From positions 35,511 to 99,510 of the forward strand of contig CALFEQ010000156.1 of the NCBI GenBank assembly GCA_937949945.1: 64,000 nucleotides of DNA, given 5' to 3'. The DNA is from an uncultured Myxococcales bacterium (GTDB lineage: Bacteria > Myxococcota_A > Polyangia > Polyangiales > Polyangiaceae). The translations under genes and the position numbers were made by a program. The notes under the pieces were generated by a model that saw nothing but the letters and a program-made list of their open reading frames with translations, made no database searches and was not told the DNA's origin. This document shows positions 10,045-18,597 of the stretch, piece by piece (position 1 is the first letter of the stretch; every line of letters starts with the position of its first letter).

Positions 10045-10808
10045 TGACATGGGGCTTGTCGCGCGTCTCCGACCCGATGCTCGCCGTCCTCGAGACGGCG
10101 CTCGAGCAAGGACGCGTGGACTGCCCGATCCGCGCCGCGGATCTGCTCGACCTCGGGTTTCGCTCGTACGCCGAGGACGTCGCCGAAGCGCTGCGCGGGC
10201 TCGATCGTGCCGGTGCGCTCGCGGCGGTGCGCGTCGCCATCGCAGAGCGAAAACACCGACCGCCGCCGCGGCTCGACCTCGTCTGGACGGGCCCGGAGAC
10301 GAGGACGAGCACCGCGCAGGATACGGCGCTCGTCGTCGAGCGCCTGTTCGACGAGGCGAAGCGGACGGTCATCGTCGCCGGCTACACGTTCGACACACCG
10401 GAGATCCTCGCCCCCCTGTCCCGCGCGATGAAGGAGCGCAGCGTCACCGTCACGCTCTTCCTCGACATCGACAGCCACGCGGAGACCGCGACCGAAGCAG
10501 ACGCATTCGCATCGAAACAGATCGACCGATTCTTCCAGACGGTCTGGACGTTCGGGCTGCCGAAGCCGGACGTCTACTACGATCCGCGGACCGCAGCGCC
10601 AGGACCGCCATGGGTGAGCCTCCACGCCAAGTGCGTCGTCGTCGACGACGCAAGGGCCTTCATCACCTCGGCGAACTTCACCGATCGCGGCCAGAACCGG
10701 AACATCGAGGTCGGTGTGCTCATCGAGGACGCACGCTTCGCAGAGCATCTCGCGGCCCAATGGCGACAGCTCGTCGCGACCGGTCTCGTGCGGCGCTACG
10801 CAGGCTGA
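10044..10808 (+). CDS. drmC: DISARM phospholipase D-like protein DrmC
   Basis: 254-residue PLD-superfamily protein. One HKD motif is visible at residues 194-201 (HAKCVVVD), followed by SANFTDRGQNRNIEVG, typical of PLD enzymes that act as dimers. The N-terminal 80 residues form a helical domain without a recognised fold. The start ATG shares one base with the drmB stop (TGATG). DrmC is the usual last gene of DISARM operons and is reported as dispensable in some systems. Phosphodiesterase or nuclease activity is plausible from the motif but not shown. Confidence 0.9.
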   Translation: MTWGLSRVSDPMLAVLETALEQGRVDCPIRAADLLDLGFRSYAEDVAEALRGLDRAGALAAVRVAIAERKHRPPPRLDLVWTGPETRTSTAQDTALVVERLFDEAKRTVIVAGYTFDTPEILAPLSRAMKERSVTVTLFLDIDSHAETATEADAFASKQIDRFFQTVWTFGLPKPDVYYDPRTAAPGPPWVSLHAKCVVVDDARAFITSANFTDRGQNRNIEVGVLIEDARFAEHLAAQWRQLVATGLVRRYAG

Positions 10809-11066
10809 GAAACCAGACGCGGCCGTAGTCGTCGGCCGTCGGCTGACGCGTCGATCGCAGGGCACCAGAAACCGCCTCACCTTCGCGACCGACCTATCTC
10901 CCCGAGCAGCCACCGTTTCGGAGGTTTCGTCTTTTCTGGGCCGGAACCGTGAGGCGCTTTCACGGCGCGTCGAACTCGGGGCGATAGCGAACGACGCCCG
11001 AGACGCCGGCGAGGCGGCGTCAGCTGCTGAACGAAGAACACGTCGTCGGGGACCGGCCTCGCCCCG

Positions 11067-11990
11067 CTACAGCGACAGCACGAGCATGAACGTGTTGCTC
11101 GACACGACCGGCTGCACCTGCACCGTGCTCGGGTCCTCGAGGCCCTTGCCGTTCGCGGCGTCGTACTTGCGGCGCATGTTGCTGCCCACCGTCCAGCCGA
11201 TCGCGTGGCCGACGAGGGCGCCGGCGACGACGTCCGAGAACCAGTGGTGGTCGCCTTCGATCATGGAGAGCCCCATGACCGCGACGAGCGGATAGGCGAC
11301 GAACGGCAGCCACTTCACGTCGCGGTAGAACGCGACGAGCGACGACGCGAGCGCCATGTGAGACGACGTGTGGCCCGACGGCCATGCGACGCCGCCGCCG
11401 ACCACGACCCATCGTCCGTAGTCGCCCCACTTGCGGCCGTCGTCGCTGCGGGAGATGGAGACGGGCTCTTCGCTCGGCTCGCCGTTCTTGTACGGAAGCG
11501 GCCGGGCGGTGATCCACTTCGCGAGCTGCGTGTAGATCGCATTGATGCCGACCGCTTGGAGCGCGGCGACGCCGGCGCTCGCCGCTTTGCCGTCGTCCGC
11601 CACGATGCCGGTGAGCGCGACGGCGCCGGGGATGATCACCGGTGTGAACCAGCCGCCGATGAACGCGACGCGCGGGACGACATCGCCGAGGATCGCGTTG
11701 TCGCGCCAGAACCAGCGCTGGATGGCGTCGTCGGCGCCGCTCGCCGACAGCGCCACGGTGCTGGCGATGGCGGCGCCGTGGAAGAGGAGATTGTAGCCGG
11801 TCACGCTGTCGAGCATGTTCGTGCCGACCGACTCGAACAGGCCGACCCTGTACTCGCTCTTCGACGGCGCAGAGTCGTCGGCACGAGCCTCGGAGCTAGA
11901 GAGACCGCACGCGGCGAAGGCAAGGAGCGCGGCACCTCGACGCGCGAGGCGCTCGTGCGGAGCGACGATGTCGGCGCCGCGAAGGTGCAT
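11067..11990 (-). CDS. PAP2 family phosphatase, exported
   Basis: 307-residue membrane-associated phosphatase of the PAP2 (type 2 phosphatidic acid phosphatase) superfamily. The three signature blocks are present in order: K-x6-RP in KWITARPLP, PSGH in WPSGHTSSH, and the S-x5-H-type block in the segment with DHHWFSDVVAGALVG. An N-terminal hydrophobic stretch ending near SSSEARAD looks like a signal peptide, and several hydrophobic helices follow. The likely substrates are lipid phosphates such as undecaprenyl pyrophosphate or phosphatidic acid, but the sequence does not decide. It stands alone, convergent with drmC across 258 bases that hold no gene. Confidence 0.82.
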   Translation of the reverse strand: MHLRGADIVAPHERLARRGAALLAFAACGLSSSEARADDSAPSKSEYRVGLFESVGTNMLDSVTGYNLLFHGAAIASTVALSASGADDAIQRWFWRDNAILGDVVPRVAFIGGWFTPVIIPGAVALTGIVADDGKAASAGVAALQAVGINAIYTQLAKWITARPLPYKNGEPSEEPVSISRSDDGRKWGDYGRWVVVGGGVAWPSGHTSSHMALASSLVAFYRDVKWLPFVAYPLVAVMGLSMIEGDHHWFSDVVAGALVGHAIGWTVGSNMRRKYDAANGKGLEDPSTVQVQPVVSSNTFMLVLSL

Positions 11991-12324
11991 CGGCCAGCTC
12001 GGGATCTTACTCGAACTGCGGCATCGCTCGGCACGAGGGCCGCGGATCGGGCCGTGTCCCCCGTACGGCCGACGTAACAGGGTGTATCGGCCACTGCATC
12101 ACGCGTAACACCTCGCGAGGCCCCGCTCGAACGTCGAAATCGCGGAGTTACGAGGCTCGACCGCAGGCACGTGCGTTGCTCGACCGTCTGCGTCGCGCGG
12201 AGAGCAGGGGGCTCTCGGCATCGCGCAACGCGATCGTCCGGTCCGCTCGCTCGCGCCCGCACGTGCTTCGACGTGTCGGGTGATGGGCTCGGCCCGCGCA
12301 TCGTCTCGCGAAGAAGGTAGAAAG
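11991..12324. other. 334-base divergent intergenic region without a gene
   Basis: Lies between the PAP2 gene and the collagen-like lipoprotein gene, which face away from each other, so it should hold both promoters. I found no convincing promoter element, RNA structure or conserved small gene. The open frames here read like antisense noise. Confidence 0.5.
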
Positions 12325-13248
12325 ATGGATCGGATCGGTACGGTTTCTGGGCTGCTCGTTCTCGCCACGTTCGGATGGATGGCCGGATGCGCCGTCGAGG
12401 GCGTCGGGACCGTGGCCGCGAGCGCGCTCACCAACGTCGTACCGGAGCCGCCCGGGGAGAACTGCAAGGCGGGCGGTCAGGCGATTCAGGTCGGCGTCGA
12501 CCGGAACGGCGACGGCCTACTCGATCCGGACGAGGTGACCGGTACGTCGTACGCCTGCAACGGCTCCTCGGTGAACACCGAGCTCGTTGCGATCCCGGCC
12601 GGTGACCCGCGCTGCCCTCACGGAGGGACGGCGGTCCAGCTGACCGACGACGACACGGAGCCGAAGGAGATCGTCGCCTGCAACGGCGCTCCTGGTGGAA
12701 ACAACGGCCCCGCCGGGCCACAGGGCCCCGCCGGGCCGCAGGGTCCGCAAGGTGAAGCTGGCCCCGCCGGACCGGCAGGCCCCATGGGTTCGCAAGGTCC
12801 CGCCGGTCCGGAAGGTCCCATGGGTCCGCAGGGTCCGGAAGGTCCGCAGGGTCCGGAAGGTCCGCAGGGTCCGCAGGGTCCGCAGGGTCCGGAAGGTCCG
12901 CAGGGTCCGCAGGGTCCGGAAGGTCCGCAGGGTCCGCCGGGGCCCGCGGCCCCGCAGCCCGTCTTCGGGCGGTTCTTCGCCAGCCAGGTCGTTCATGGCG
13001 CGATCCTCACTTGTGCCAGCATCACGCTAGAGGGAATGCGCTGCAACGGCCCGAAGCTGAACGGCGCCGACGTCATTCTCCGCGCGCCAGAGGGAGACGC
13101 CATCTGCAAGGCGATCACGGGCAAGACCTGGCTCTTGATGGGCGGGAACTCGACGTACGAGGCCGCTTGGATGAGCTGGAACGGAACGACGTGGGCCTTG
13201 GAGACGAGGCGCGGCACTCCGATGGGCTACCTCGAGTGCGAGCAGTGA
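12325..13248 (+). CDS. Collagen-like lipoprotein
   Basis: 307-residue predicted lipoprotein. The N-terminus has a hydrophobic stretch ending in the lipobox MAGC near residue 20. Residues about 40-120 contain DRNGDGLLDPDEV and paired cysteines, a module seen before collagen repeats in myxobacterial surface proteins. Residues about 121-212 are Gly-X-Y repeats rich in GPQ, GPE and GPA, then a C-terminal globular domain of about 95 residues with four cysteines. Collagen repeats suggest a trimeric stalk at the cell surface. The ATG at 12325 follows AAGAAGG; an upstream ATG at 12280 is less likely because it would bury the signal peptide. Confidence 0.8.
   Translation: MDRIGTVSGLLVLATFGWMAGCAVEGVGTVAASALTNVVPEPPGENCKAGGQAIQVGVDRNGDGLLDPDEVTGTSYACNGSSVNTELVAIPAGDPRCPHGGTAVQLTDDDTEPKEIVACNGAPGGNNGPAGPQGPAGPQGPQGEAGPAGPAGPMGSQGPAGPEGPMGPQGPEGPQGPEGPQGPQGPQGPEGPQGPQGPEGPQGPPGPAAPQPVFGRFFASQVVHGAILTCASITLEGMRCNGPKLNGADVILRAPEGDAICKAITGKTWLLMGGNSTYEAAWMSWNGTTWALETRRGTPMGYLECEQ
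12826..12940 (+). repeat. 9-nt tandem repeats encoding Gly-Pro-Gln/Glu
   Basis: Nearly identical 9-base units alternating GGTCCGCAG and GGTCCGGAA within the collagen-like gene. Such tracts are prone to slippage, so repeat number probably varies between strains without breaking the frame. Confidence 0.85.
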
Positions 13249-13299
13249 TCTCTCGTCGCGCGCAGCCGTCGACATCACTCGCCTGCAACGCGACACCGA

Positions 13300-13536
13300 T
13301 CATCGATCGCCGACCCCGGCGATGGCACGACGCCCGCTCCGCCACTTCACGACGTACGGCAGCGCGAACAAGTACAGGCCGGTGAACAGGAGCAAGAACA
13401 GCGGAAGCAGCGGCGAGTAGACCACCCACGCGGGAGGCGCCTGCCGCGTCATGACGACGATGTTGACGACGATGGTCACCGTGAAAGCAATGGACACCCA
13501 GCGGTGGATCCGTCGAACCCACGCGTCGAAGCTCAT
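13300..13536 (-). CDS. Small membrane protein, unknown function
   Basis: 78 residues with two hydrophobic helices (about 15-30 and 40-63) and a basic C-terminus. The ATG at 13536 has a strong AGGAGG seven bases upstream, which supports a real gene. It shares a strand with the VOC and AraC genes but lies 51 nt beyond the VOC stop. I do not recognise the family. Confidence 0.65.
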   Translation of the reverse strand: MSFDAWVRRIHRWVSIAFTVTIVVNIVVMTRQAPPAWVVYSPLLPLFLLLFTGLYLFALPYVVKWRSGRRAIAGVGDR

Positions 13537-13587
13537 AGGACCTCCTCGAAGAAGGGAGTGACGAGTCGGGTCAGGCCACGCGCAGCG

Positions 13588-14004
13588 TCACTTGGACGCG
13601 CCGCGAGACTGGACGAGCTTCCAGCCGTTGCCGGAAGGATCGCGGAAGGTGGCGTCGACGCTGCCGAAGCGCTCGATGGGCTCCTGCGTGAACTCGACGC
13701 CGCGAGCGCGCATCTGCTCGTAGGCGGCGCGGCAGTCGTCGACGGCCAGGACGAGAGGCGGCATCGCGCCTTTCGCGACGGCTGCCTCGAGCGCCTTCGC
13801 CGTCGCCTCGTCGACCGTCGGCGGGCCCGGCTTGAAGAGCCCGAGCTGGAACGACGGCTGATCCGGGTGCTGCACCGTCAACCAGCGATAGTCACCGTTC
13901 CGCACGTCCGTGTGGACGCGGAACCCGAGCTTGTCGACGTAGAACGAGAGCGCCTCGTCCTGATCACGCACGTACAGACCAACGAGCTGGACGCCTTGGC
14001 TCAT
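13588..14004 (-). CDS. VOC (glyoxalase/bleomycin resistance-like) family protein
   Basis: 138-residue single-copy VOC-fold protein with the two beta-alpha-beta-beta-beta halves: VGLYVRDQDEALSFYVDKLGF at the start of the first and LVLAVDDCRAAYEQMRARG at the start of the second, ending in the usual DPSGNGWKLV. Candidate metal ligands are a Glu or His in each half, so enzyme activity is possible but the substrate is unknown. Its ATG overlaps the stop of the upstream AraC-type regulator by four bases (ATGA), so the two are co-translated and the regulator probably controls it. Confidence 0.85.
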   Translation of the reverse strand: MSQGVQLVGLYVRDQDEALSFYVDKLGFRVHTDVRNGDYRWLTVQHPDQPSFQLGLFKPGPPTVDEATAKALEAAVAKGAMPPLVLAVDDCRAAYEQMRARGVEFTQEPIERFGSVDATFRDPSGNGWKLVQSRGASK

Positions 14005-14486
14005 GGAACCTCCGTTGCCCCGTTCCTACCGTCCTCCGCTCGGCGTCGCTTCTCCGAAACTGCGATCGTGAGATGGGGCCGCATCGCGGCACTGAGAAAA
14101 CATGGCGGGACACGGCTGAGCTCGCGCATGGCGGCCCGCTCGCGAGCCCGGATGACTCCCGGGCTCGCGCCGGTGACGTCACGGAACGTCCTTCCGAACG
14201 TGCCCAGGCTCGACCATCCCGTCTGGAAGGCGATCTCGGTGATGGAAAGGTCCGTGTCGCGGAGCAGCGCCACCGCGCGCTCGATCCGACGCGTGAGCAG
14301 GTAGCGGTGCGGCGGGATGCCGAAGGCCTGCTTGAAGGAGCGCGCGAAGTGGGCCTCGGAGACACCGCTCACGCGCGCGAGCCGTCGAACGGGCCACTCC
14401 TCGTGAGGCGCGGCGTCCATACGGTCCTTCGCACGCAGGAGGCGGCGCAAGAGGTCGGGGTCCTGGTTGACGTTGTCTCCGTTCAC
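14001..14486 (-). CDS. AraC family transcriptional regulator
   Basis: 161-residue regulator made almost entirely of the AraC DNA-binding domain. The first helix-turn-helix is around residues 30-55 (VRRLARVSGVSEAHFARSF) and the second around 75-100 (DLSITEIAFQTGWSSLGTF), with the PHRYLLTRRIERAVALL linker between. There is no ligand-binding domain, unlike the classic 280-300 residue form. The C-terminal 50 residues are basic and unassigned. It is coupled by a 4-nt overlap to the VOC protein downstream. Confidence 0.88.
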   Translation of the reverse strand: MNGDNVNQDPDLLRRLLRAKDRMDAAPHEEWPVRRLARVSGVSEAHFARSFKQAFGIPPHRYLLTRRIERAVALLRDTDLSITEIAFQTGWSSLGTFGRTFRDVTGASPGVIRARERAAMRELSRVPPCFLSAAMRPHLTIAVSEKRRRAEDGRNGATEVP

Positions 14487-14550
14487 TTGCTCACACGGCT
14501 CGGTGCACGAAGAACGTGCCGAGCCTCTCCGAAGCGTACCCGACGAGCTC

Positions 14551-14970
14551 TCACCGTCGCGAGGGGCTCGATCCGCGGGCTTCGAGAAGGCGCTTCAACG
14601 ACGCGAGGTCTCGTTCGACGAGCGCGACGTCGGCGGCGAGCTGCTCGTCCGACATGCCGGGGGCGCGGAAGACCGTGAAGACGAGCTCGCTTCCCGAGCC
14701 GTTCGGGACGACGCGCATCGGGACGTAGACGACGGCGCCGTCGGGCGTGGTCACCCAATGATCGAGCACGCCGAACGCGTTGTCCTCCGCGAAGCGGAGC
14801 GAGAGCGTGCCCTGATCGGTCTCCATCACCCAGCCGTCGGCCGACTTGCGTATCGCCTTGCAGAACGCGACCCAATGCGGGAACTGCTCGGCGTCACGGA
14901 CGAAGTCGTAGACGAGCCGAGGAGGCTGCTCGATGCCGATGGTCAACGTGCGCGCCGTCGTCGTTGCCAC
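14551..14970 (-). CDS. SRPBCC (polyketide cyclase/START-like) family protein
   Basis: 139-residue protein with the SRPBCC fold: the N-terminal strand with IEQPPRLVYDFVRDAEQFPHWV, a central beta-sheet, and the long C-terminal helix MSDEQLAADVALVERDLASLKRLLEA that closes the ligand cavity. It probably binds a hydrophobic small molecule; the ligand cannot be read from the sequence. It lies upstream of the AraC-VOC pair on the same strand, with a 64-nt gap. Confidence 0.8.
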   Translation of the reverse strand: MATTTARTLTIGIEQPPRLVYDFVRDAEQFPHWVAFCKAIRKSADGWVMETDQGTLSLRFAEDNAFGVLDHWVTTPDGAVVYVPMRVVPNGSGSELVFTVFRAPGMSDEQLAADVALVERDLASLKRLLEARGSSPSRR

Positions 14971-15086
14971 GGTTCCCTGGGTCTATACCGTCGAGCTCTT
15001 CGGCTCCAGGAGTTTCGAATGCAGGTGTCAGCGCCCCGAGGCCGCGCGGGCCCGCTCGTTGCTTCGTCGCCGGGCCCGGAGGCCGA

Positions 15087-15644
15087 ATGTCGCTCGTCGA
15101 GTCGAGAAAATACACCCAGGCTGATCGAGCTCGCGACACCTACGTGGAGGATCCCGACGAAGCACTGACCTTGCTCTACACACCGCGAAGCGGTCCGTCG
15201 CACGCAATGCGGGCAGCTCCCCGCGACGATCGAGGGGGCTCGCCAGCGACCGCCGACACCGCGTCGATCGCGCGGATGCTCCGCGAGCTTCGCGCGATGA
15301 TCCCTCCCGTCGACGCGAGCCGTCCGATCACCTCGCTCGGCGATCCGGTCCCCACTACGTGGGGCGCGCGGGACGCCCCGTCCCCGTCGGCGAGGACCGC
15401 CGCCGTGAAGGGCGCTGCGAAGATCCCCGTGAGGCGCTCCGCGAAGCCTCGCGAGAACGTGTCTGCGAAGACGAGCCGCACGCGTCTCCGGCGCAAGGCG
15501 ATCTTCGGCTTCGTGACGGCGGCGGCGATCGGCATCGGCCTCTGGCACGACGACGTCGGACGCTCGGACCTGTCCGACGAGCTCGGCCGCATGGCGAACG
15601 CCATCGGCGGCTTCGTCCTCGAGATCCTTGCCGGCGAGCCCTAG
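15087..15644 (+). CDS. Hypothetical protein with one C-terminal transmembrane helix
   Basis: 185 residues, family not recognised. The N-terminal two thirds are polar and low in structure; a basic stretch precedes one hydrophobic helix near residues 148-162 (AIFGFVTAAAIGIGLW), then a short acidic tail. The ATG at 15087 follows CGGAGG; a longer frame from 14964 would overlap the divergent SRPBCC gene. The putative sigma-54 promoter of the next gene lies just past its stop. Confidence 0.5.
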   Translation: MSLVESRKYTQADRARDTYVEDPDEALTLLYTPRSGPSHAMRAAPRDDRGGSPATADTASIARMLRELRAMIPPVDASRPITSLGDPVPTTWGARDAPSPSARTAAVKGAAKIPVRRSAKPRENVSAKTSRTRLRRKAIFGFVTAAAIGIGLWHDDVGRSDLSDELGRMANAIGGFVLEILAGEP

Positions 15645-15667
15645 CGTGGGAAGCTCGGGGTCCGTCG

Positions 15668-15683
15668 TGGTGCCCGACTTGCA
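15668..15683 (+). promoter_or_regulatory. Putative sigma-54 promoter of pncB
   Basis: TGGTGCCCGACTTGCA: GG-N10-GC with a perfect TTGCA -12 block and TGG at -24. The -12 C is 13 nt before the GTG start, so the message would be essentially leaderless. Confidence 0.6.
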
Positions 15684-15694
15684 GCCACGACGGC

Positions 15695-17065
15695 GTGGAA
15701 CCGCACGCGCGAACGGAGCAGCTCGGTCTCGTCACCGACCTCTACGAATTCACGATGGCGGCGAGCTACCGCTCGCTGGGCATGCACGAGCGCGCGACGT
15801 TCAGCTTGTTCGTACGCACGCTGCCCGCGAAGCGATCGTTCCTCGTCGCGGCCGGGATCGAAGAGGCGATCCGACGGATCACCTCGCTCGGCTTCGAGAA
15901 GGAAGGCATCGAGTACCTCGTCTCGACCGGACAGCTCTCGCATGAAGAAGCGGCGGCGCTCGCACGGACGCGCTTCACGGGAGACGTCCACGCCGTCCGC
16001 GAGGGCCGCGTCGTCTTCGCCGGAGAGCCCATCCTCGAGGTCGACGCGCCGATCATCGAGGCGCAGCTCGCCGAGACGCTCGTCATCAACGCCGTCCACT
16101 ACTCCACCGCCGTCGCGACGAAGGCCGCCCGCTGCGTGGCTGCGGCGCGCGGCAAGCCGGTCGTCGACTTCGGCCTCCGGAGGGCGCCGGGCATCGACGG
16201 AGGCATGGAGCTCGCGCGCGCGAGCTGGCTCGTGGGCTTCGCGGGAACGAGCAACGTGGAAGCCGGGAGGCTGCTCGGCATCCCGACGTCGGGCACGGTC
16301 GCGCACGCATTCATCGAGGCGATGCCGAGCGAGCGCGCCGCGTTCGAGGCGTGGGCGCGCGTGCGGAGCGATCCGGTGACCTTGCTCGTCGACACGTACG
16401 ACACGCCGCGCGGCGTGCGCGTCGCGGCCGAGGTCGCGCGCGAGCTGCGCGCGCGAGGACGCCGGGTGACGGCGCTCCGCATCGACAGCGGCGACCTCGC
16501 GGAGCTCACTCGAGATGCGCGTCGCGTCCTCGACGACGCCGGTCTCCAGGACATCCAGCTCGTCGTCAGCGGCGGCCTCGACGAGTACGAGATCGACGCG
16601 CTCGAACGCTCGGGCGCCCCGATCGACGGCTACGCGGTGGGGACGTCCGTGGCCATGTCGACCGACGCGCCGTCGCTGGACATGGCCTACAAGATCGTCG
16701 AGTACGCCGGTCGCCCGTGCCTCAAGCTGAGCGGGAAGAAGGCGACGCTCGCGAGCCCGAAGCAGGTCTGGCGGAGACGCGACGCCGCCGGACGCTGGCT
16801 CGAGGACGTCGTCACGCTGCGCGAAGAGCCAGCACCCGGCCCCGACTGGGAGCCGCTGCTCGAGCCCGTCGTCCGCAACGGCGAAGTCACCGCGCGCCCC
16901 TCGCTCGCCGATCTCCGGTCACGCCACGCAGAGGAGCTCGAACGCTTCCCCGGCGAGCTCCGCGCCATCGACGCGAAGCACACGTGGCCCGTTTCGCTCT
17001 CGCCCGCGCTGGAGTCCCGCCACCGCGCGGCCGTGGAGGAGACGAAACGGCGGGAGGGGCTGTGA
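15695..17065 (+). CDS. pncB: Nicotinate phosphoribosyltransferase
   Basis: 456-residue enzyme that joins nicotinate and PRPP (with ATP) to give nicotinate mononucleotide, the entry step of NAD salvage. Family signatures include LVTDLYEFTMAASY near the N-terminus, the DFGLRRAPGIDGG loop around 155-167, the RIDSGDL segment near 264, and VSGGLDEYEI near 290. The GTG at 15695 is the only reasonable start: upstream in-frame codons have no start or Shine-Dalgarno, and a sigma-54 type promoter ends 12 nt before it. A PRPP synthetase gene with a similar promoter lies at 31.2 kb, so PRPP supply and use may be co-regulated. Confidence 0.92.
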   Translation: MEPHARTEQLGLVTDLYEFTMAASYRSLGMHERATFSLFVRTLPAKRSFLVAAGIEEAIRRITSLGFEKEGIEYLVSTGQLSHEEAAALARTRFTGDVHAVREGRVVFAGEPILEVDAPIIEAQLAETLVINAVHYSTAVATKAARCVAAARGKPVVDFGLRRAPGIDGGMELARASWLVGFAGTSNVEAGRLLGIPTSGTVAHAFIEAMPSERAAFEAWARVRSDPVTLLVDTYDTPRGVRVAAEVARELRARGRRVTALRIDSGDLAELTRDARRVLDDAGLQDIQLVVSGGLDEYEIDALERSGAPIDGYAVGTSVAMSTDAPSLDMAYKIVEYAGRPCLKLSGKKATLASPKQVWRRRDAAGRWLEDVVTLREEPAPGPDWEPLLEPVVRNGEVTARPSLADLRSRHAEELERFPGELRAIDAKHTWPVSLSPALESRHRAAVEETKRREGL

Positions 17066-17068
17066 CGG

Positions 17069-17128
17069 AGGCCTCGGGCCTCAGGCTCCGAGGCCTCTTC
17101 GAGACCCGAGGCCCGAGGCCCGAGGCCT
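17069..17128. terminator. Likely bidirectional terminator between convergent genes
   Basis: A perfect 14-bp inverted repeat (AGGCCTCGGGCCTC at 17069-17082, complement at 17115-17128) with a 32-base loop that itself contains related GGCCTC/GAGGCC units. It sits between the pncB stop and the last codon of the convergent cyclopropane synthase gene, overlapping that stop. No U-tract follows, so this is a structural inference. Confidence 0.6.
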
Positions 17129-18380
17129 AGGACACACTCCGCGCATTGAGCGGGAACGCCGGAATCGTCCCCCCGACGAGCCGCGGGCGCTCGCGCTGGT
17201 AGAGGAACTCGCGCGTGAGCGGGTACTCGTCGTTGATGCCGTTCGACATCGTCATCTGGATCAGATTCAGGTGTCCCGAGCGGAAGCCGGCGACCACGCT
17301 CGCGAGGTAGAAGTCCCACGTGCGCATGAAGCGATCGCTGAATCCCATCCGCCGCTTGATGAGATCCCAGTTGGCGAGGAAGTTCTTGCGCCAGTGATGC
17401 GCGGTGAGCGCGTAGTGACGCCGGAGGTTCTCGACGTCGATGACGTTGAAGCCTCGGTCCACCGCGCGCTTCGTCTCGCCCTCGAGCGAGAAGAACCAGT
17501 AGCCCGGGAAGACGTGCTTCTGGACGAACGGGTCGCTGCCGCTCGACTCCTTCATCTTGGAGATGCAGTGCGTGAGGACGATCGCGCCCGGAGCGCTCAG
17601 GCTCTTCAGCTTGTCGTAGAACGCGTCCGCGCGCTTCTCGCCGACGTGGCACATCATTCCGACGGAGACGATGCGCTCCCACTTCGTCCGATCGTCCAGC
17701 TCGAGGTAGTTCATCGTGCGGACATCGACGGGCAGCTTGCGGATGCGCGCCTGATCGCGGATGTAGCGCGTCTGGTTCTCGCAGAGCGTGATGCCGAGGC
17801 ACTCGACGCCGTACTTCTCCGCGGCCTGGAACATGAGGTGGCCCCAGCCGCAGCCGATGTCGAGCAGGCGCTGGCCGCGGCGTAGATCGAGCTTCTTCAG
17901 CGTGTGGGCGATCTTCTGCTCCTGCGCCTGATCGAGGCTGTCCTCGGGCGTACGGAAGTAGCCGCACGAGTACTGGAGCTTCTTGTCGAGATAGAGCTCG
18001 TAGAACTCGTTCCCGCGGCCGTAGTGGTGCTCGACGTCGAGCTTCTCCCGCGAGAGCGAGCGCACGAGCGCGCTGCCGAGACCGCCGTGCCACGAGGCGA
18101 GCCGCGGGTTCTTGATCCCGATCTCGAAGAGCACCGTGAGCGCGTCTTCGAGGCTCCCTTCCACGACGAGGTCGCCGGCGACGTACGACTCGCCCAGACC
18201 CAGCGTCGACTGCAAGACGGAGCGCACGAACGCCGTCCTCGTCTTGAAGCGCAGCACGAAGTGCGGAGCACCCGCGCTGGTCCCGAACCGCCAGCGCTCG
18301 CCGTTCCAGAAAGCCATCTCGAACGGCTTGCCGCTGTGCGTGCGCTGAATCTTCTCGAGCGTTCGCCTGAAAAGGATCAT
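17127..18380 (-). CDS. cfa: Cyclopropane-fatty-acyl-phospholipid synthase
   Basis: 417-residue SAM-dependent enzyme that adds a methylene bridge to unsaturated phospholipid acyl chains, usually made on entry to stationary phase or stress. The SAM-binding site is in LLDIGCGWGHLMFQAAEKYGV; LGITLCENQTRYIRDQA and the HYGRGNEFYELYLDK motif are family signatures. Length is normal. The ATG at 18380 has GAGAGG upstream; a longer frame from 18506 adds an unlikely polar leader. It fits with the stress genes around it. A sigma-54-like element upstream is weak and not scored. Confidence 0.9.
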   Translation of the reverse strand: MILFRRTLEKIQRTHSGKPFEMAFWNGERWRFGTSAGAPHFVLRFKTRTAFVRSVLQSTLGLGESYVAGDLVVEGSLEDALTVLFEIGIKNPRLASWHGGLGSALVRSLSREKLDVEHHYGRGNEFYELYLDKKLQYSCGYFRTPEDSLDQAQEQKIAHTLKKLDLRRGQRLLDIGCGWGHLMFQAAEKYGVECLGITLCENQTRYIRDQARIRKLPVDVRTMNYLELDDRTKWERIVSVGMMCHVGEKRADAFYDKLKSLSAPGAIVLTHCISKMKESSGSDPFVQKHVFPGYWFFSLEGETKRAVDRGFNVIDVENLRRHYALTAHHWRKNFLANWDLIKRRMGFSDRFMRTWDFYLASVVAGFRSGHLNLIQMTMSNGINDEYPLTREFLYQRERPRLVGGTIPAFPLNARSVS

Positions 18381-18597
18381 GTTGGGGCCTCTCGTCAGGT
18401 TCGTCGTTCGTGGCGTGTGCGTCGGTCCGACTTCTCCGACTCGCTTCGGAGAAGCCGGTCGCCCGTCTCCCCCGCTGGACGTCTCGGGACGAGCTACGTC
18501 CGTCACGGTTCACTACGATGCGCGCGCGAATGGTCAAGCAATTACGAGCACATGCGGCACGATGGCGATCGCGTGTGCGCGTTCGCTCCGCGCGACT

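Noticed and set aside
12826..12940. Regular short repeats that could suggest a CRISPR array
   Set aside because: Unit length is 9 bases with no spacers, in frame as collagen Gly-X-Y codons.
18381..18510. Possible sigma-54 element upstream of the cyclopropane synthase gene
   Set aside because: It has GG-N10-GC but AAGC at -12. At this GC content such weak matches occur every few hundred bases, so it is not scored.
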